DNA from: CAZTGZ01 sp044339595
GTDB taxonomy: Bacteria; Bacteroidota; Bacteroidia; NS11-12g; UBA9320
Direction: 5' to 3'
Assembly: GCA_044339595.1 (NCBI GenBank)
Contig: JBIIVF010000061.1
Coordinates: 1-14,006, forward strand
Length of the DNA: 14,006 nucleotides
Shown: piece after piece, positions 6,760 to 14,006 of the stretch
Position numbering within the stretch: the stretch's first letter is position 1
Layout: every line of letters begins with the position of its first letter
Notes under the pieces: model-generated
What the model was told of the DNA's origin: nothing
Databases searched by the model: none
The model's input: the letters and a program-made list of their open reading frames with translations, nothing else
Made by a program: the position numbers and the translations under genes

Positions 6760-7033
6760 ATCTATCGATTGGTTTTGGAATTTGTTGATGGTACCCTAGA
6801 AAAAATTTACTTCCCTTAAAACAGGTTATTACGCAATTTGGCGGCTTGTGCTTTAATCATATTTACGATAGACCAAGAAGCCCCCGCATTGCGTTGAATG
6901 AAACCTCTCTCATTTGCCAAACTGAGCAAGCCCTCGAAGCGATAACCGTTATCCGATAACAAAAATCTCCACTTTTGTCGAATTTTACCTATAAGTAGCT
7001 TCAAATTCTCTTTTATTAGGATAGTTTTACCCC
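6760..7033. other. gene-poor stretch with an unassigned open minus-strand frame
   Basis: The minus strand is open from 7043 to a stop at 6816-6818 and reads 75 residues. The last part, FEGLLSLANERGFIQRNAG then ASWSIVNMIKAQAAK, looks protein-like (amphipathic, ordinary composition). The first part overlaps repeat copy 2 and the start of the ABC gene, which argues against a complete gene. I do not recognise it; a gene remnant truncated by the repeat is the likeliest reading. Confidence 0.3.
6948..7017 (+). repeat. 70-bp direct repeat, copy 2
   Basis: This is the second copy of the repeat at 1045-1114, with 64 of 70 positions identical by my alignment. Its left edge is the perfect palindrome GTTATC-C-GATAAC (6948-6960). 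It ends 16 bases before the ABC ATPase start codon, so it may now contribute the 5' leader or promoter of that gene. Confidence 0.75.
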
Positions 7034-7942
7034 ATGTCAGCATTTTTAAACATAGAAAACGTAGTTAAATCCTATACATCTCATGTGGCACTGAATGGGG
7101 TTACATTCGATGTTCCGGAACATTCTGTTTTTGGGTTGCTTGGACCGAATGGCGCAGGAAAAACGTCCCTCATCCGCATCATCAATCAAATCACAGCCGC
7201 AGACTCAGGTCGAATTCTATTCAAGGGTTCAACCTTAGACCGAAGCCACATTTCAGGAATTGGATATCTACCGGAAGAGCGTGGTTTATACAAGAAAATG
7301 ACCGTGCTTGATCAGATCGTTTATTTCGCCCGACTCAAAGACATCCCGGCCGATGAAGCCCGAAACCGCGCCAATGCATGGCTTGAACGATTTGACATCC
7401 AGAGTTGGAGACAGAAAAAAATTGAGGAACTGAGCAAAGGCATGCAACAAAAAGTTCAGTTCATCACCACCGTGATTCACAATCCGGAACTGATCATCTT
7501 AGATGAGCCTTTTTCAGGTTTTGATCCCATCAACACTGAATTAATCAAATCAGAAATTCTTCGACTCAGAAAAGAAGGGGCGACCATCATATTTAGTACC
7601 CACCGCATGGAATCGGTAGAAGAAATTTGCGATCATATAGCCATGATCAACCGCTCACAACTGGTACTGAATGGATCTGTTAAAGAGATCAAAAATCGCT
7701 TCAGTGAAAACAAAGTGGCCATCGAATATAGCGGCACCCTGCAGGAAGAACCACCCAATTTGGTGGAGACCAGCCTATTGCCCAACGGGAATACACAAGC
7801 GATTGTCCTTCTCATGCCCTCGCAATCATCGATGGAGGTAGTTTCCCGGATTGCAGGCAAGGTACAAATTCACGCTTTCCGTGAGATCGTGCCTGCCATG
7901 AATGAAATTTTTATACAAACCGTTAACAGAGACAACGCATGA
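7034..7942 (+). CDS. ABC transporter ATP-binding protein (NatA-like)
   Basis: This 302-aa cytoplasmic ATPase would power the membrane protein encoded directly after it. Visible motifs are Walker A GPNGAGKT (37-44), the Q-loop region read as YLPEERGLY (78-86) with Glu where Gln is usual, as in the NatA/YhaQ subgroup, the signature LSKGMQQK (133-140), Walker B LIILDEP (153-159) with D-loop SGFD, and the H-loop histidine H190 in STHRME. A C-terminal extension (about 220-302) resembles the DUF4162 tail of this subgroup. The length is normal. The stop codon overlaps the permease start as ATGA (7939-7942), so translation is coupled. Substrate: NatAB relatives export Na+, but the family is broad and the sequence does not settle it. 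Confidence 0.92.
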   Translation: MSAFLNIENVVKSYTSHVALNGVTFDVPEHSVFGLLGPNGAGKTSLIRIINQITAADSGRILFKGSTLDRSHISGIGYLPEERGLYKKMTVLDQIVYFARLKDIPADEARNRANAWLERFDIQSWRQKKIEELSKGMQQKVQFITTVIHNPELIILDEPFSGFDPINTELIKSEILRLRKEGATIIFSTHRMESVEEICDHIAMINRSQLVLNGSVKEIKNRFSENKVAIEYSGTLQEEPPNLVETSLLPNGNTQAIVLLMPSQSSMEVVSRIAGKVQIHAFREIVPAMNEIFIQTVNRDNA

Positions 7943-9243
7943 AAAAGATACTCCTGATTACCAAACGCGAATACACCAGTCGGGTGATGAAAAAGTCATT
8001 CCTCATCATGACCATCTTGGGGCCCATACTCATTGCCGCCTTTTATGCAGTGATCATCTATTTTACCGTGAATGAAAACATTGGCAGTGAAGAAAAACAA
8101 TTTGCCGTGGTAGATCATTCCGGAAAGCTGAAAGGCCGATTGCAAGACAGCGAAAATTTGAAATTCATTTTTACGGATTCGACAGAGGCCAACCTCGAAG
8201 TGTACGACGGTGTATTGGAGATTCCGGCTTCCATTGATCCTGCCAAAGGAATGGTAAAAGTTAAATCATCAGAAAATCTGTCTTTGCAATCGAAAAGCAT
8301 CATATCAGGTAATCTCGAAGATGCCTACGAAAAAATGCGAATGGAAGATTATGGTATTTCCAAAACGCTGCTCGACTCGGTGAGCAGCAACATCCAAGTG
8401 CTTGCCTATAAAGTCGAAAAAGATGGCACCCTCAAAGACAGCAGCTCAGAATTGTTTACCATCATCGGTATGGTCTTGGCCGGAGCGATTTACTTTTTCA
8501 TTTTTCTCTATGGGGTGCAGGTGATGCGTGGCGTGATCGAAGAAAAAACCAATCGAATTGTGGAAGTCATCGTTTCGTCGGTAAAACCCTTTCAATTGAT
8601 GATGGGTAAAGTATTGGGAATTGCCGCTGTGGGTCTCACACAAATCATCATTTGGATTGCCCTGAGTGGTATTCTGATCTCTGTAATCTCCATGTCTTTT
8701 GCGCAAGATCAACTGCCGGATATGAAGCAATTAGAGCAAATGGGGCAGGCAGCACAACAAATGCCGGTGAGTGATATGCAGCAATTGTTTGCCGGATTTA
8801 AATCATTGAACCTTCCCTTGATTGCACTGACGTTTATTTTCTATTTTGCCGGTGGATATCTTCTTTACAGCGCTTTGTTTGCGGCGGTGGGTGCAGCGGT
8901 GGATAATGAAACAGAAACCCAACAATTTATGTTGCCCATTACCTTGCCTTTGGTACTGGCATTTGTGCTATCAACCTCCGTGGTGATGCGCGACCCGAAC
9001 GGCCCCATGGCATTTTGGCTCTCCATTATTCCTTTTACGAGTCCGGTGGTGATGATGGTACGCATACCGTTTATGTCTTTCCCTACACAAGCTTGGGAAT
9101 TAGGACTTTCGATGTTGTTGTTGATTGCATTTTTTATCGGCACGATATGGGTAGCAGGAAGAATCTACCGCACAGGAATTTTGATGTACGGCAAAAAGGC
9201 TACGTATGGGGAATTGCTGAAATGGTTGTTTTATAAGTCGTAA
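7939..9243 (+). CDS. ABC-2 type transporter permease (NatB-like)
   Basis: This 434-aa inner-membrane permease is the partner of the preceding ATPase. Topology fits the ABC-2 exporter fold. TM1 is at about 21-44, followed by a large extracytoplasmic domain (about 45-170). Further hydrophobic segments lie near 174-195, 223-252, 291-318, 330-350, 356-375 and 387-407. The cytoplasmic coupling motif VMRGVIEEKTNRIVEVI (195-211) is the conserved EExTxRxxE signature of NatB/YhaP proteins. A Met/Gln-rich loop (about 255-285) sits between two TM segments. It starts inside the ATPase stop codon and is the last gene of the pair; five hairpins follow. Confidence 0.9.
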   Translation: MKKILLITKREYTSRVMKKSFLIMTILGPILIAAFYAVIIYFTVNENIGSEEKQFAVVDHSGKLKGRLQDSENLKFIFTDSTEANLEVYDGVLEIPASIDPAKGMVKVKSSENLSLQSKSIISGNLEDAYEKMRMEDYGISKTLLDSVSSNIQVLAYKVEKDGTLKDSSSELFTIIGMVLAGAIYFFIFLYGVQVMRGVIEEKTNRIVEVIVSSVKPFQLMMGKVLGIAAVGLTQIIIWIALSGILISVISMSFAQDQLPDMKQLEQMGQAAQQMPVSDMQQLFAGFKSLNLPLIALTFIFYFAGGYLLYSALFAAVGAAVDNETETQQFMLPITLPLVLAFVLSTSVVMRDPNGPMAFWLSIIPFTSPVVMMVRIPFMSFPTQAWELGLSMLLLIAFFIGTIWVAGRIYRTGILMYGKKATYGELLKWLFYKS

Positions 9244-9399
9244 GAACTTCAGGTTCTTGACTATTTCCCGGATGTTCGGCGAAGTCTCTGACTTCGTCGT
9301 TGTGGTTCATAGTTTTTAACTATGCCGGCAGAAATGAGCCATGCGGAATTGAGTAAAATATATACTCATTCCTACTTATGAACTGCGTCAGATGCAGTT
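9242..9399. repeat. array of five short hairpins between convergent genes
   Basis: There are five separate stems in 158 bases: AAGAAC/GTTCTT (9242-9247, 9253-9258), CGAAGTC/GACTTCG (9280-9286, 9290-9296), CATAGTT/AACTATG (9308-9314, 9318-9324), TGAGTA/TACTCA extended to GGAA/TTCC with one bulge (9345-9355, 9363-9372), and AACTGC/GCAGTT (9381-9386, 9394-9399). The first overlaps the permease stop codon by two bases. None ends in a T tract. They may together act as a transcription block between the permease and pdhB, or form a dispersed repeat of Bacteroidota intergenic DNA. Confidence 0.6.
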
Positions 9400-9404
9400 T
9401 TCGA

Positions 9405-10385
9405 CTACCCTTTGTACATCACGGCATTTACCGCGTCTACCACCCTTTTAACATTCGGCAGATAGGCTTCCACCAGTGTAGGTGCATATGGCAACGGCAC
9501 ATCTCTGCTCGTAACCCTTTTTATAGGGGCATCGAGGTAGTCAAAAGCCTCTTTTTGCATCCAATAAGCAATTTCAGATGAAATCGAAGCGAGCGGCCAG
9601 GCTTCTTCCACAACCACCATGCGGTTGGTTTTCTTGATAGATTGAAGCATGGTATCATAATCAATCGGACGAACCGTGCGTAAGTCAATGACTTCAACGG
9701 ACACGCCGGAAGCAGTTAGTTCCTTCACGGCAACTTCCACTACGCGCATCATTTTACCGAAAGTAACGATGGTCACATCGCTGCCTTCCTGAACCACATG
9801 GGCTTTACCCAAAGGCAATGAATATTCTTCTTCGGGCACTTCCCATTTCAGACCATACATTTGTTCTGATTCCATGAAAATGACCGGGTTATTATCGCGG
9901 ATGGCAGATTTAAGCAAACCTTTCGCATCATACGGATTGGATGGCACCACCACAATTAATCCGGGTGTGTTGGCATACCAGTTTTCAAAGTTTTGACTGT
10001 GTTGAGCACCCAATTGGCCTGCTGAACCGGTGGGTCCGCGAAACACCATCGGACAAGTGAATTGACCGCCACTCATGCTGTTCATTTTAGCTGCAGCGTT
10101 GATTACCTGATCAATGGCCACCAACGAAAAGTTAAAGGTCATAAACTCCACTACCGGTCTAAGCCCGTTCATGGCAGCCCCAACGGCGATGCCTGCAAAA
10201 CCCAATTCAGCAATGGGGGTATCTACCACCCTGTTTTCACCAAACTCGGCCAACATACCTTCACTTACTTTATAGGCTCCGTTATATTCTGCTACTTCTT
10301 CTCCTATCAACAATACGGAAGAATCTCTTCTCATTTCTTCCTGCAGGGCTTCACGCAAGGCTTCTCTGAACTGAATCTGTCTCAT
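9405..10385 (-). CDS. pdhB: pyruvate dehydrogenase E1 component, beta subunit
   Basis: This 326-aa protein forms the thiamine-diphosphate-dependent E1 enzyme with an alpha subunit encoded elsewhere, decarboxylating pyruvate and passing the acetyl unit to lipoyl-E2 for acetyl-CoA. The N-terminal pyrimidine-binding domain (about 1-180) carries DTPIAELGFAGIAVGAA (55-71), with E60 as the cofactor-activating Glu, then FNFSLVAIDQVINAAAK (84-100), and GPTGSAGQLGAQHSQ (117-131) with H129. The C-terminal transketolase domain (about 190-315) includes VEVIDLRTVRPID and VVVEEAW. Length and order are typical. A branched-chain 2-oxoacid E1 beta is the main alternative, but the sequence reads closer to PdhB. 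It has its own promoter (10401-10431); the barrel gene upstream is on the same strand 119 bases away. Confidence 0.93.
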   Translation of the reverse strand: MRQIQFREALREALQEEMRRDSSVLLIGEEVAEYNGAYKVSEGMLAEFGENRVVDTPIAELGFAGIAVGAAMNGLRPVVEFMTFNFSLVAIDQVINAAAKMNSMSGGQFTCPMVFRGPTGSAGQLGAQHSQNFENWYANTPGLIVVVPSNPYDAKGLLKSAIRDNNPVIFMESEQMYGLKWEVPEEEYSLPLGKAHVVQEGSDVTIVTFGKMMRVVEVAVKELTASGVSVEVIDLRTVRPIDYDTMLQSIKKTNRMVVVEEAWPLASISSEIAYWMQKEAFDYLDAPIKRVTSRDVPLPYAPTLVEAYLPNVKRVVDAVNAVMYKG

Positions 10386-10400
10386 TTCCTAAAATTTGTG

Positions 10401-10431
10401 CAAAAATAACGAATCTGAGTAGAGTGAGAAA
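10401..10431 (-). promoter_or_regulatory. promoter of pdhB
   Basis: On the minus strand TTTC (10431-10428), a 19-base spacer and TATTTTTG (10408-10401) match the Bacteroidota -33 TTTG / -7 TAnnTTTG promoter; the -7 box is exact. It lies 15 bases before the ATG, implying a very short leader. Confidence 0.6.
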
Positions 10432-10504
10432 TAATGATTAGTGGTGAATGATAAATGATTAATGGTTGAGCGATCAAAAGTCGTGGTTAGATAAGGGATG
10501 CGGG

Positions 10505-11119
10505 TTACTTCTTCTCAAACAAAGAATAGGAAAATCCGACATTAAAAAGGCGGTTGTACAAACCATTGCGGGTGAAGAGATAAATGCCGCCTTGATAAGG
10601 ATTGCCGATTCTGAACAAAGAGGAAGCATGGGTTAAATGAAAGGACCATTGATCGCTGAAGTGATAAGTGGCTCCCAACCGGGTAGCGATTTCCGTTTTA
10701 TTAATGTCGTCGATTTCGATAAAACCCAAACCGGTATCTCTTTTGGCATTGAGTAAAATGCCAATGGATGGACCAAAAAAGAAAGATAGGTCTCCGGTTC
10801 GGTAAGTGGCTAAAAGTGGCATTTCTAAATAACTGAACTTGAGAATAAAAATTTCACGCAATAGGTCTTCCTCAGTGATCTTGCGACGACTGCCTTTATC
10901 GATGTACAATATCTGAAAGGCGCCTGTCCATTGCTCATTAATGGCGCGATTGACTTCTACCCCCCCGGTTAAACCCATTTTATTGTATCCGCCAAAACGA
11001 TCTCCATCCACTTGCGAGAAGGTAGTGCCAGCGATAAGTGCAGCTCCGAAATCCTGTGCTTTGACCGAACTGATCCATATCAGGGCAAAAAGGAATGGAA
11101 TGATCTTAGGATACTTCAT
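10505..11119 (-). CDS. PorT-like outer-membrane beta-barrel protein
   Basis: This is a 204-aa protein with a Sec signal peptide (FLFALIWISS core) ending VKA before Gln22. The mature start, GAALIAGTTFSQVDGDRFGGYNK region (25-47), has the G-x-N/T-x-SQvdGD-x-GYxK pattern of the outer membrane beta-barrel domain 2 family (PF13568), to which PorT-like proteins belong. Later strands include FSYLEMPLLATYR, LSFFFGPSIGILLNAK, IATRLGATYHF and the final RLFNVGFSYSLF ending in an aromatic. It should sit in the outer membrane; no specific cargo or role is evident. It starts 42 bases from the divergent TerB-like gene and shares its promoter region. Confidence 0.75.
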   Translation of the reverse strand: MKYPKIIPFLFALIWISSVKAQDFGAALIAGTTFSQVDGDRFGGYNKMGLTGGVEVNRAINEQWTGAFQILYIDKGSRRKITEEDLLREIFILKFSYLEMPLLATYRTGDLSFFFGPSIGILLNAKRDTGLGFIEIDDINKTEIATRLGATYHFSDQWSFHLTHASSLFRIGNPYQGGIYLFTRNGLYNRLFNVGFSYSLFEKK

Positions 11120-11128
11120 TTTTATTTT

Positions 11129-11136
11129 TACATTTG
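11129..11136 (+). promoter_or_regulatory. -7 box for the TerB-like gene
   Basis: TACATTTG matches TAnnTTTG exactly, 25 bases before ATG 11162. A TTAG 19 bases upstream (11106-11109) would be a partial -33, placing it inside the start of the divergent barrel gene. Confidence 0.5.
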
Positions 11137-11141
11137 AACCG

Positions 11142-11173
11142 TAAAACTACGAAAAACACCCATGTTAAACAAA
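11142..11173 (-). promoter_or_regulatory. promoter of the PorT-like barrel gene
   Basis: On the minus strand TTTG (11173-11170), 20 bases, then TAGTTTTA (11149-11142), seven of eight to the -7 consensus, ending 22 bases before the ATG. The -33 box lies inside the coding start of the TerB-like gene, so the two divergent promoters interleave. Confidence 0.45.
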
Positions 11174-11503
11174 GACATCGCAGGTTTTCATATCTTATCC
11201 ATTCTGTCTGAAACCGATGGGGATTTTAATCCGGCGGAAGGGTTGGTCATTGTGGATTATCTGCAGGAACAATTCCCGTTTGGAGGAAATTTCGATAGCG
11301 AAATTGAGGTGTTAAGCACGCTTCCGAAGAACGAATATGTTGCCCACATGAAAAAAGCTGCCGAAGCCTTTTACCGTGAATCTACTCCTAAAGAAAGACT
11401 CGATTTTATCCGTTTTGCCCTCAAACTCATCAAAGCCGACGAAAAAGTGGCCCGTGAAGAAGACAAAATGATTACGAAACTTTTTGAATGGTGGGATATC
11501 TAG
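11162..11503 (+). CDS. TerB-like family protein
   Basis: This 113-aa all-helical, soluble, cytoplasmic protein has the two acidic helix-turn motifs of TerB/DjlA-like domains: SETDGDFNPAEG (16-27) and KADEKVAREED (91-101). These presumably bind metal. The rest is amphipathic helix, with a Trp-Trp near the C-terminus. The single-domain size is close to the family's usual 110-150 aa. TerB-like proteins are linked to tellurite and stress responses, but stand-alone copies in Bacteroidota have no settled role. The 3' end overlaps the convergent hydrolase gene by 32 bases. Confidence 0.6.
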   Translation: MLNKDIAGFHILSILSETDGDFNPAEGLVIVDYLQEQFPFGGNFDSEIEVLSTLPKNEYVAHMKKAAEAFYRESTPKERLDFIRFALKLIKADEKVAREEDKMITKLFEWWDI

Positions 11504-12194
11504 CCGCCATTTTTCTCCACTGCTGAATCAAAAAATACATCAATTCCGGATCTAGTTTTTCAATGGGATGTCGCGTTCCCGGCAATATGCTGAATGCCGC
11601 GCCCGGCGTTTGACGATAGGCATGAATGGTCTCCTCGGCAGACACCATTTCATCTCGATCACCCAGGGCATACAACACCGGAATTTGAATCCTTTGAAGA
11701 TTTTCATCCTTCAAAGGCGGATGGTCTCCCAATGTGGTCATCATATCCGCTGTTCTTTCCAACAAATTCGTCCAAGGTAAACTTTGATGACGCATTTCCA
11801 ATTCCTTAGCAAAAGCAGGCACTTTTTCCATCAACTTTTCCGGATTGAGCATTCTTCTCTCTTTTTGGGCAATTTCAGGCGTCCATAGCATCTTTGTCCC
11901 CAAAGTGATAAGACCGGCCATCGAGGCCCCAGAAAGCGAGGCCAACAAAGCGGCATATCCTCCCATGCTATATCCGAAAACAAGGGGCTTCTCTTCACAG
12001 GCATTCACTTGATCCTTCACTTGATCCGCAAATGCTGACATGGAGAATTCATGATTTAATGGTTGATGACCATGCCCTTCAAATTCAATAACCTTGCATA
12101 TTTCACCCATTGAATCCAGAAATTCCGCAATTCGGGTGAACTGAGAAGCCGCCCCCAAAGCGCCGTGAAAAATTAGAATAGGCTGTTTGGCCAT
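11472..12194 (-). CDS. alpha/beta hydrolase
   Basis: This is a 240-aa serine hydrolase, probably cytoplasmic (no signal peptide). The catalytic triad can be read: Ser76 in the nucleophile elbow GYSMGG (74-79), Asp181 in GDRDEMV (178-184) and His209 in GTRHP (206-210). HGALG (10-14) supplies the oxyanion hole. A cap with many Met and Glu residues (about 103-160) sits between strands 6 and 7. The overall pattern is the BioH/MhpC type of carboxylesterase, but the substrate cannot be told. It is last in the minus-strand operon, 9 bases after bcp, and its 3' end runs 32 bases into the TerB-like gene. Confidence 0.85.
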   Translation of the reverse strand: MAKQPILIFHGALGAASQFTRIAEFLDSMGEICKVIEFEGHGHQPLNHEFSMSAFADQVKDQVNACEEKPLVFGYSMGGYAALLASLSGASMAGLITLGTKMLWTPEIAQKERRMLNPEKLMEKVPAFAKELEMRHQSLPWTNLLERTADMMTTLGDHPPLKDENLQRIQIPVLYALGDRDEMVSAEETIHAYRQTPGAAFSILPGTRHPIEKLDPELMYFLIQQWRKMAARYPTIQKVS

Positions 12195-12203
12195 ATTCCT
12201 CGA

Positions 12204-12659
12204 TTAAAACAAAATCTGTGCGGTATGCGCTGCTGTATCGACCTTTTCAATCACTTCTTCAATCATCCCATCCTCGCTGATAATAAAAGTGGTACGCGCC
12301 ACTCCCATGTACTTTCGGCCATACATACTTTTCTCAACCCAAACCCCATAGGCTTCCGCAATGGCATGATCCGTATCGGCCAATAAGCTGAAAGGAAGAT
12401 CAAACTTCTTGATAAATTTGGTGTGACTTTTTTCATCATCCGGACTCACGCCCAAAATTGCATACCCCTTTTCAATGAAGCGATGATAATTATCTCTCAA
12501 GTCACAGGCCTCTGCAGTGCAACCCGGCGTATCATCCTTAGGATAAAAATACAACACAAGTTTTTTACCGGAAAAGTCCGCAAGTGAAACCGTTTTGCCG
12601 GTTTCAATTTTAGCTGAAAAATTTGGAGCCTTGGCTCCTTTGATGTTCGATTGGCTCAT
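12204..12659 (-). CDS. bcp: thioredoxin-dependent thiol peroxidase, Bcp/PrxQ type
   Basis: This 151-aa peroxiredoxin reduces hydrogen peroxide and organic hydroperoxides in the cytoplasm using thioredoxin. The active-site motif PKDDTPGC (40-47) gives the peroxidatic Cys47 with Thr44, and Cys52 five residues on in TAEACDLRD is the resolving Cys typical of the atypical two-Cys Bcp group. Arg122 in GVARTTFII is the third active-site residue. Length and start are normal. ATG (12659-12657) overlaps the stop of the upstream M23 gene as ATGA, so translation is coupled; the hydrolase follows after 9 bases. Confidence 0.94.
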   Translation of the reverse strand: MSQSNIKGAKAPNFSAKIETGKTVSLADFSGKKLVLYFYPKDDTPGCTAEACDLRDNYHRFIEKGYAILGVSPDDEKSHTKFIKKFDLPFSLLADTDHAIAEAYGVWVEKSMYGRKYMGVARTTFIISEDGMIEEVIEKVDTAAHTAQILF

Positions 12660-14006
12660 AATTGAATGTTTCTTTTAATGATGTTTGTGTTCCCTGTCTT
12701 ATCTTGAACAACCAACTCCAAAGCATGTTTGCCTGCAGCGATTGATTTTGGAATGCTTCCCCATAGATTACCACTTTTGTAATCATATTCAAGCAAAATC
12801 CATTGTCCATTTACGGTGCAGTTCCATCCTGCAATTCCACTCAGGTTATCCGAAATCCTAAACCTGAGGTTTCGCCCTAAGGCATGCGATACCACGGCCG
12901 GTTTTGTGCTGTCGGCCATCAAATAATAGAATCCAATATTTTTAGAGCTTGCGGTAACCCATCCATTGAGATATTTGCCGTTTTCGCATTGAATCCAACC
13001 GGTAGCAGGATCTTTGTAAATCACGACATACTTGGTTGGATCAGGGATTGTTTTCTCCGGCTTCAGAGATACTTGCATCGCTCTAAATAATGGAATCTTC
13101 GCCCCATACAAGCAATGCATGGCAGACAATGCGCCAGTGGGAGCAATTCTTTGCTCATATCCTATTTGCGCATTGGCCAAAATACTGCCCGGTGATGCCA
13201 CGGCCCTGAAGGAACCCATATCCAATTTGTTCTCTGCATTTCCCTTCACTTTCCAATGCCGGGCATATTCAGTGGGTTTGGATGCACCCAACTTAGCGGT
13301 TACATTTCCATGAACGCGAAACACAAGACTGTCCTTCAAACCAACATAATCTGTTACAACAGCTTTTATGGTTAAAGTATCTCCGGCTATGACATGAAAA
13401 ATGCCGTTATCAATGGCTCGATTAAATTTCAGTTTATTAAAGGGCGTATTGAATAATCGTGCATATCGAACCCCTTTTTCACGCAAAAAGGCATAATCGA
13501 GATGGGCGTTGATGTATCGTGTTTCTTCAAATAAATAATGCTCTATATCCTGACTAAATATCAAACGGTCATTCACATATAATTTCGAGTAATTAATACC
13601 CAATCGTGAGGCGAAATCTGTAAAATAATCTACCCCACTCAAAGCCAGTCCGTATTTACCCGGGGGCAATTGCAATACTTCTTTCGACTTTTTTAAGGGG
13701 GGAGCCTGTCGGCTCAATCTTTCCGGGTAATATCCGACTTGATTCGCTGTATTCTCCTGAATATGAACCAAAAGGATGCTTTTGATGAAGGGTTCGATGT
13801 TGTCTTTAACCTTGATTCCAAAAAACAGAGGGTTGATGATCTGATCGTTGCTGCTTTTTCTAATTTCGAAATGAAGATGCGGACCACCCGAACCGCCGGT
13901 ATTTCCTGACCACGCTATGGTATCTCCCTTCTTTACCCTAAGATCGGTGGGAAGCAAGTATAACTCCTGATCAAAGGATTGGGTTTCATATTGTTTACGG
14001 ATGGCA
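12656..14006 (-). CDS. M23-family metallopeptidase, 5' end outside the window
   Basis: The frame is open to the window edge, giving 449 visible residues; a TTG at 13957 could be read as a start but the reading continues upstream, so this is a partial gene. The first visible 50 residues are the end of a peptidase M23 (LytM) domain: KKGDTIAWSGNTGGSGGPHL with HLHFEIR, where the HxH pair is encoded at 13871-13879. The earlier zinc ligands lie beyond the edge. The remaining about 390 residues are beta-rich and appear Ig-like at the end (NGQWILLEYDY, then VVQDKTGNTNIIKR). M23 enzymes cleave peptidoglycan cross-bridges, or bind it as inactive activators; the protein is expected in the periplasm. It is the first visible gene of the operon with bcp and the hydrolase. 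Confidence 0.88.
   Translation of the reverse strand, partial: AIRKQYETQSFDQELYLLPTDLRVKKGDTIAWSGNTGGSGGPHLHFEIRKSSNDQIINPLFFGIKVKDNIEPFIKSILLVHIQENTANQVGYYPERLSRQAPPLKKSKEVLQLPPGKYGLALSGVDYFTDFASRLGINYSKLYVNDRLIFSQDIEHYLFEETRYINAHLDYAFLREKGVRYARLFNTPFNKLKFNRAIDNGIFHVIAGDTLTIKAVVTDYVGLKDSLVFRVHGNVTAKLGASKPTEYARHWKVKGNAENKLDMGSFRAVASPGSILANAQIGYEQRIAPTGALSAMHCLYGAKIPLFRAMQVSLKPEKTIPDPTKYVVIYKDPATGWIQCENGKYLNGWVTASSKNIGFYYLMADSTKPAVVSHALGRNLRFRISDNLSGIAGWNCTVNGQWILLEYDYKSGNLWGSIPKSIAAGKHALELVVQDKTGNTNIIKRNIQL

Noticed and set aside
7022..7029. TAGTTTTA as the ABC ATPase -7 box
   Set aside because: It ends only four bases before the start codon, too close for a transcription start and leader.
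8446..9236. Several open frames on both strands within the permease gene
   Set aside because: They are antisense or out-of-frame readings of a clearly coding ABC-2 permease, without any motifs of their own.
9242..9399. CRISPR-like array
   Set aside because: The units are different sequences with short loops, not one direct repeat with regular spacers, and no cas gene is near.
10434..10466. Tandem ATGATTAGTGGT-like repeat upstream of pdhB
   Set aside because: Only two 12-base units match (11 of 12) and the DNA is low-complexity; a chance or slippage product is likely.

Overview
The window looks like a chromosomal segment of a Bacteroidota bacterium. The signs are promoters of the TAnnTTTG type, weak or absent Shine-Dalgarno sequences, SpII lipoproteins and PorT-type outer-membrane barrels, a decayed type IX secretion (T9SS) sorting domain, and a Brp/Blh carotenoid gene. 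I cannot name the genus. No rRNA, tRNA or CRISPR array was seen.

Layout. Positions 1-386 hold A/T-rich hairpins and no convincing gene. Position 387-1031 (minus) is a lipoprotein cyclophilin. Positions 1032-4370 look accessory: a repeat copy, dyads, a frameshifted transposase remnant (1386-1694), a secreted HNH-nuclease-like gene with a small partner ORF (1802-2505), a 3'-truncated IS4-type transposase (2593-3360) and a probable outer-membrane barrel (3502-4281). Position 4371-6317 (minus) is the most striking gene, a single polypeptide joining a CrtY-type lycopene cyclase to a Brp/Blh beta-carotene 15,15'-dioxygenase. Positions 6318-7033 are gene-poor and carry a broken T9SS sorting-domain remnant, an unassigned open stretch and the second copy of a 70-bp repeat also found at 1045-1114. 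Positions 7034-9243 are a translationally coupled ABC ATPase/permease pair of NatAB type. Positions 9242-9399 hold five small hairpins between convergent genes. Position 9405-10385 (minus) is the pyruvate dehydrogenase E1 beta subunit, with a good promoter. Position 10505-11119 (minus) is another outer-membrane barrel, divergent from a TerB-like gene (11162-11503). Positions 11472-14006 (minus) form an operon: an M23 metallopeptidase running off the window edge, the peroxiredoxin Bcp, and an alpha/beta hydrolase.

How the genes fit together. The fused carotenoid enzyme would take lycopene to beta-carotene and then to retinal. That predicts a rhodopsin and the remaining crt genes elsewhere, since none is in the window. 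The ABC pair, PdhB, Bcp, M23 peptidase and hydrolase look like ordinary core genes. The 1.3-4.4 kb block and the 6.5-7.0 kb gap look like places where mobile elements have inserted and decayed.
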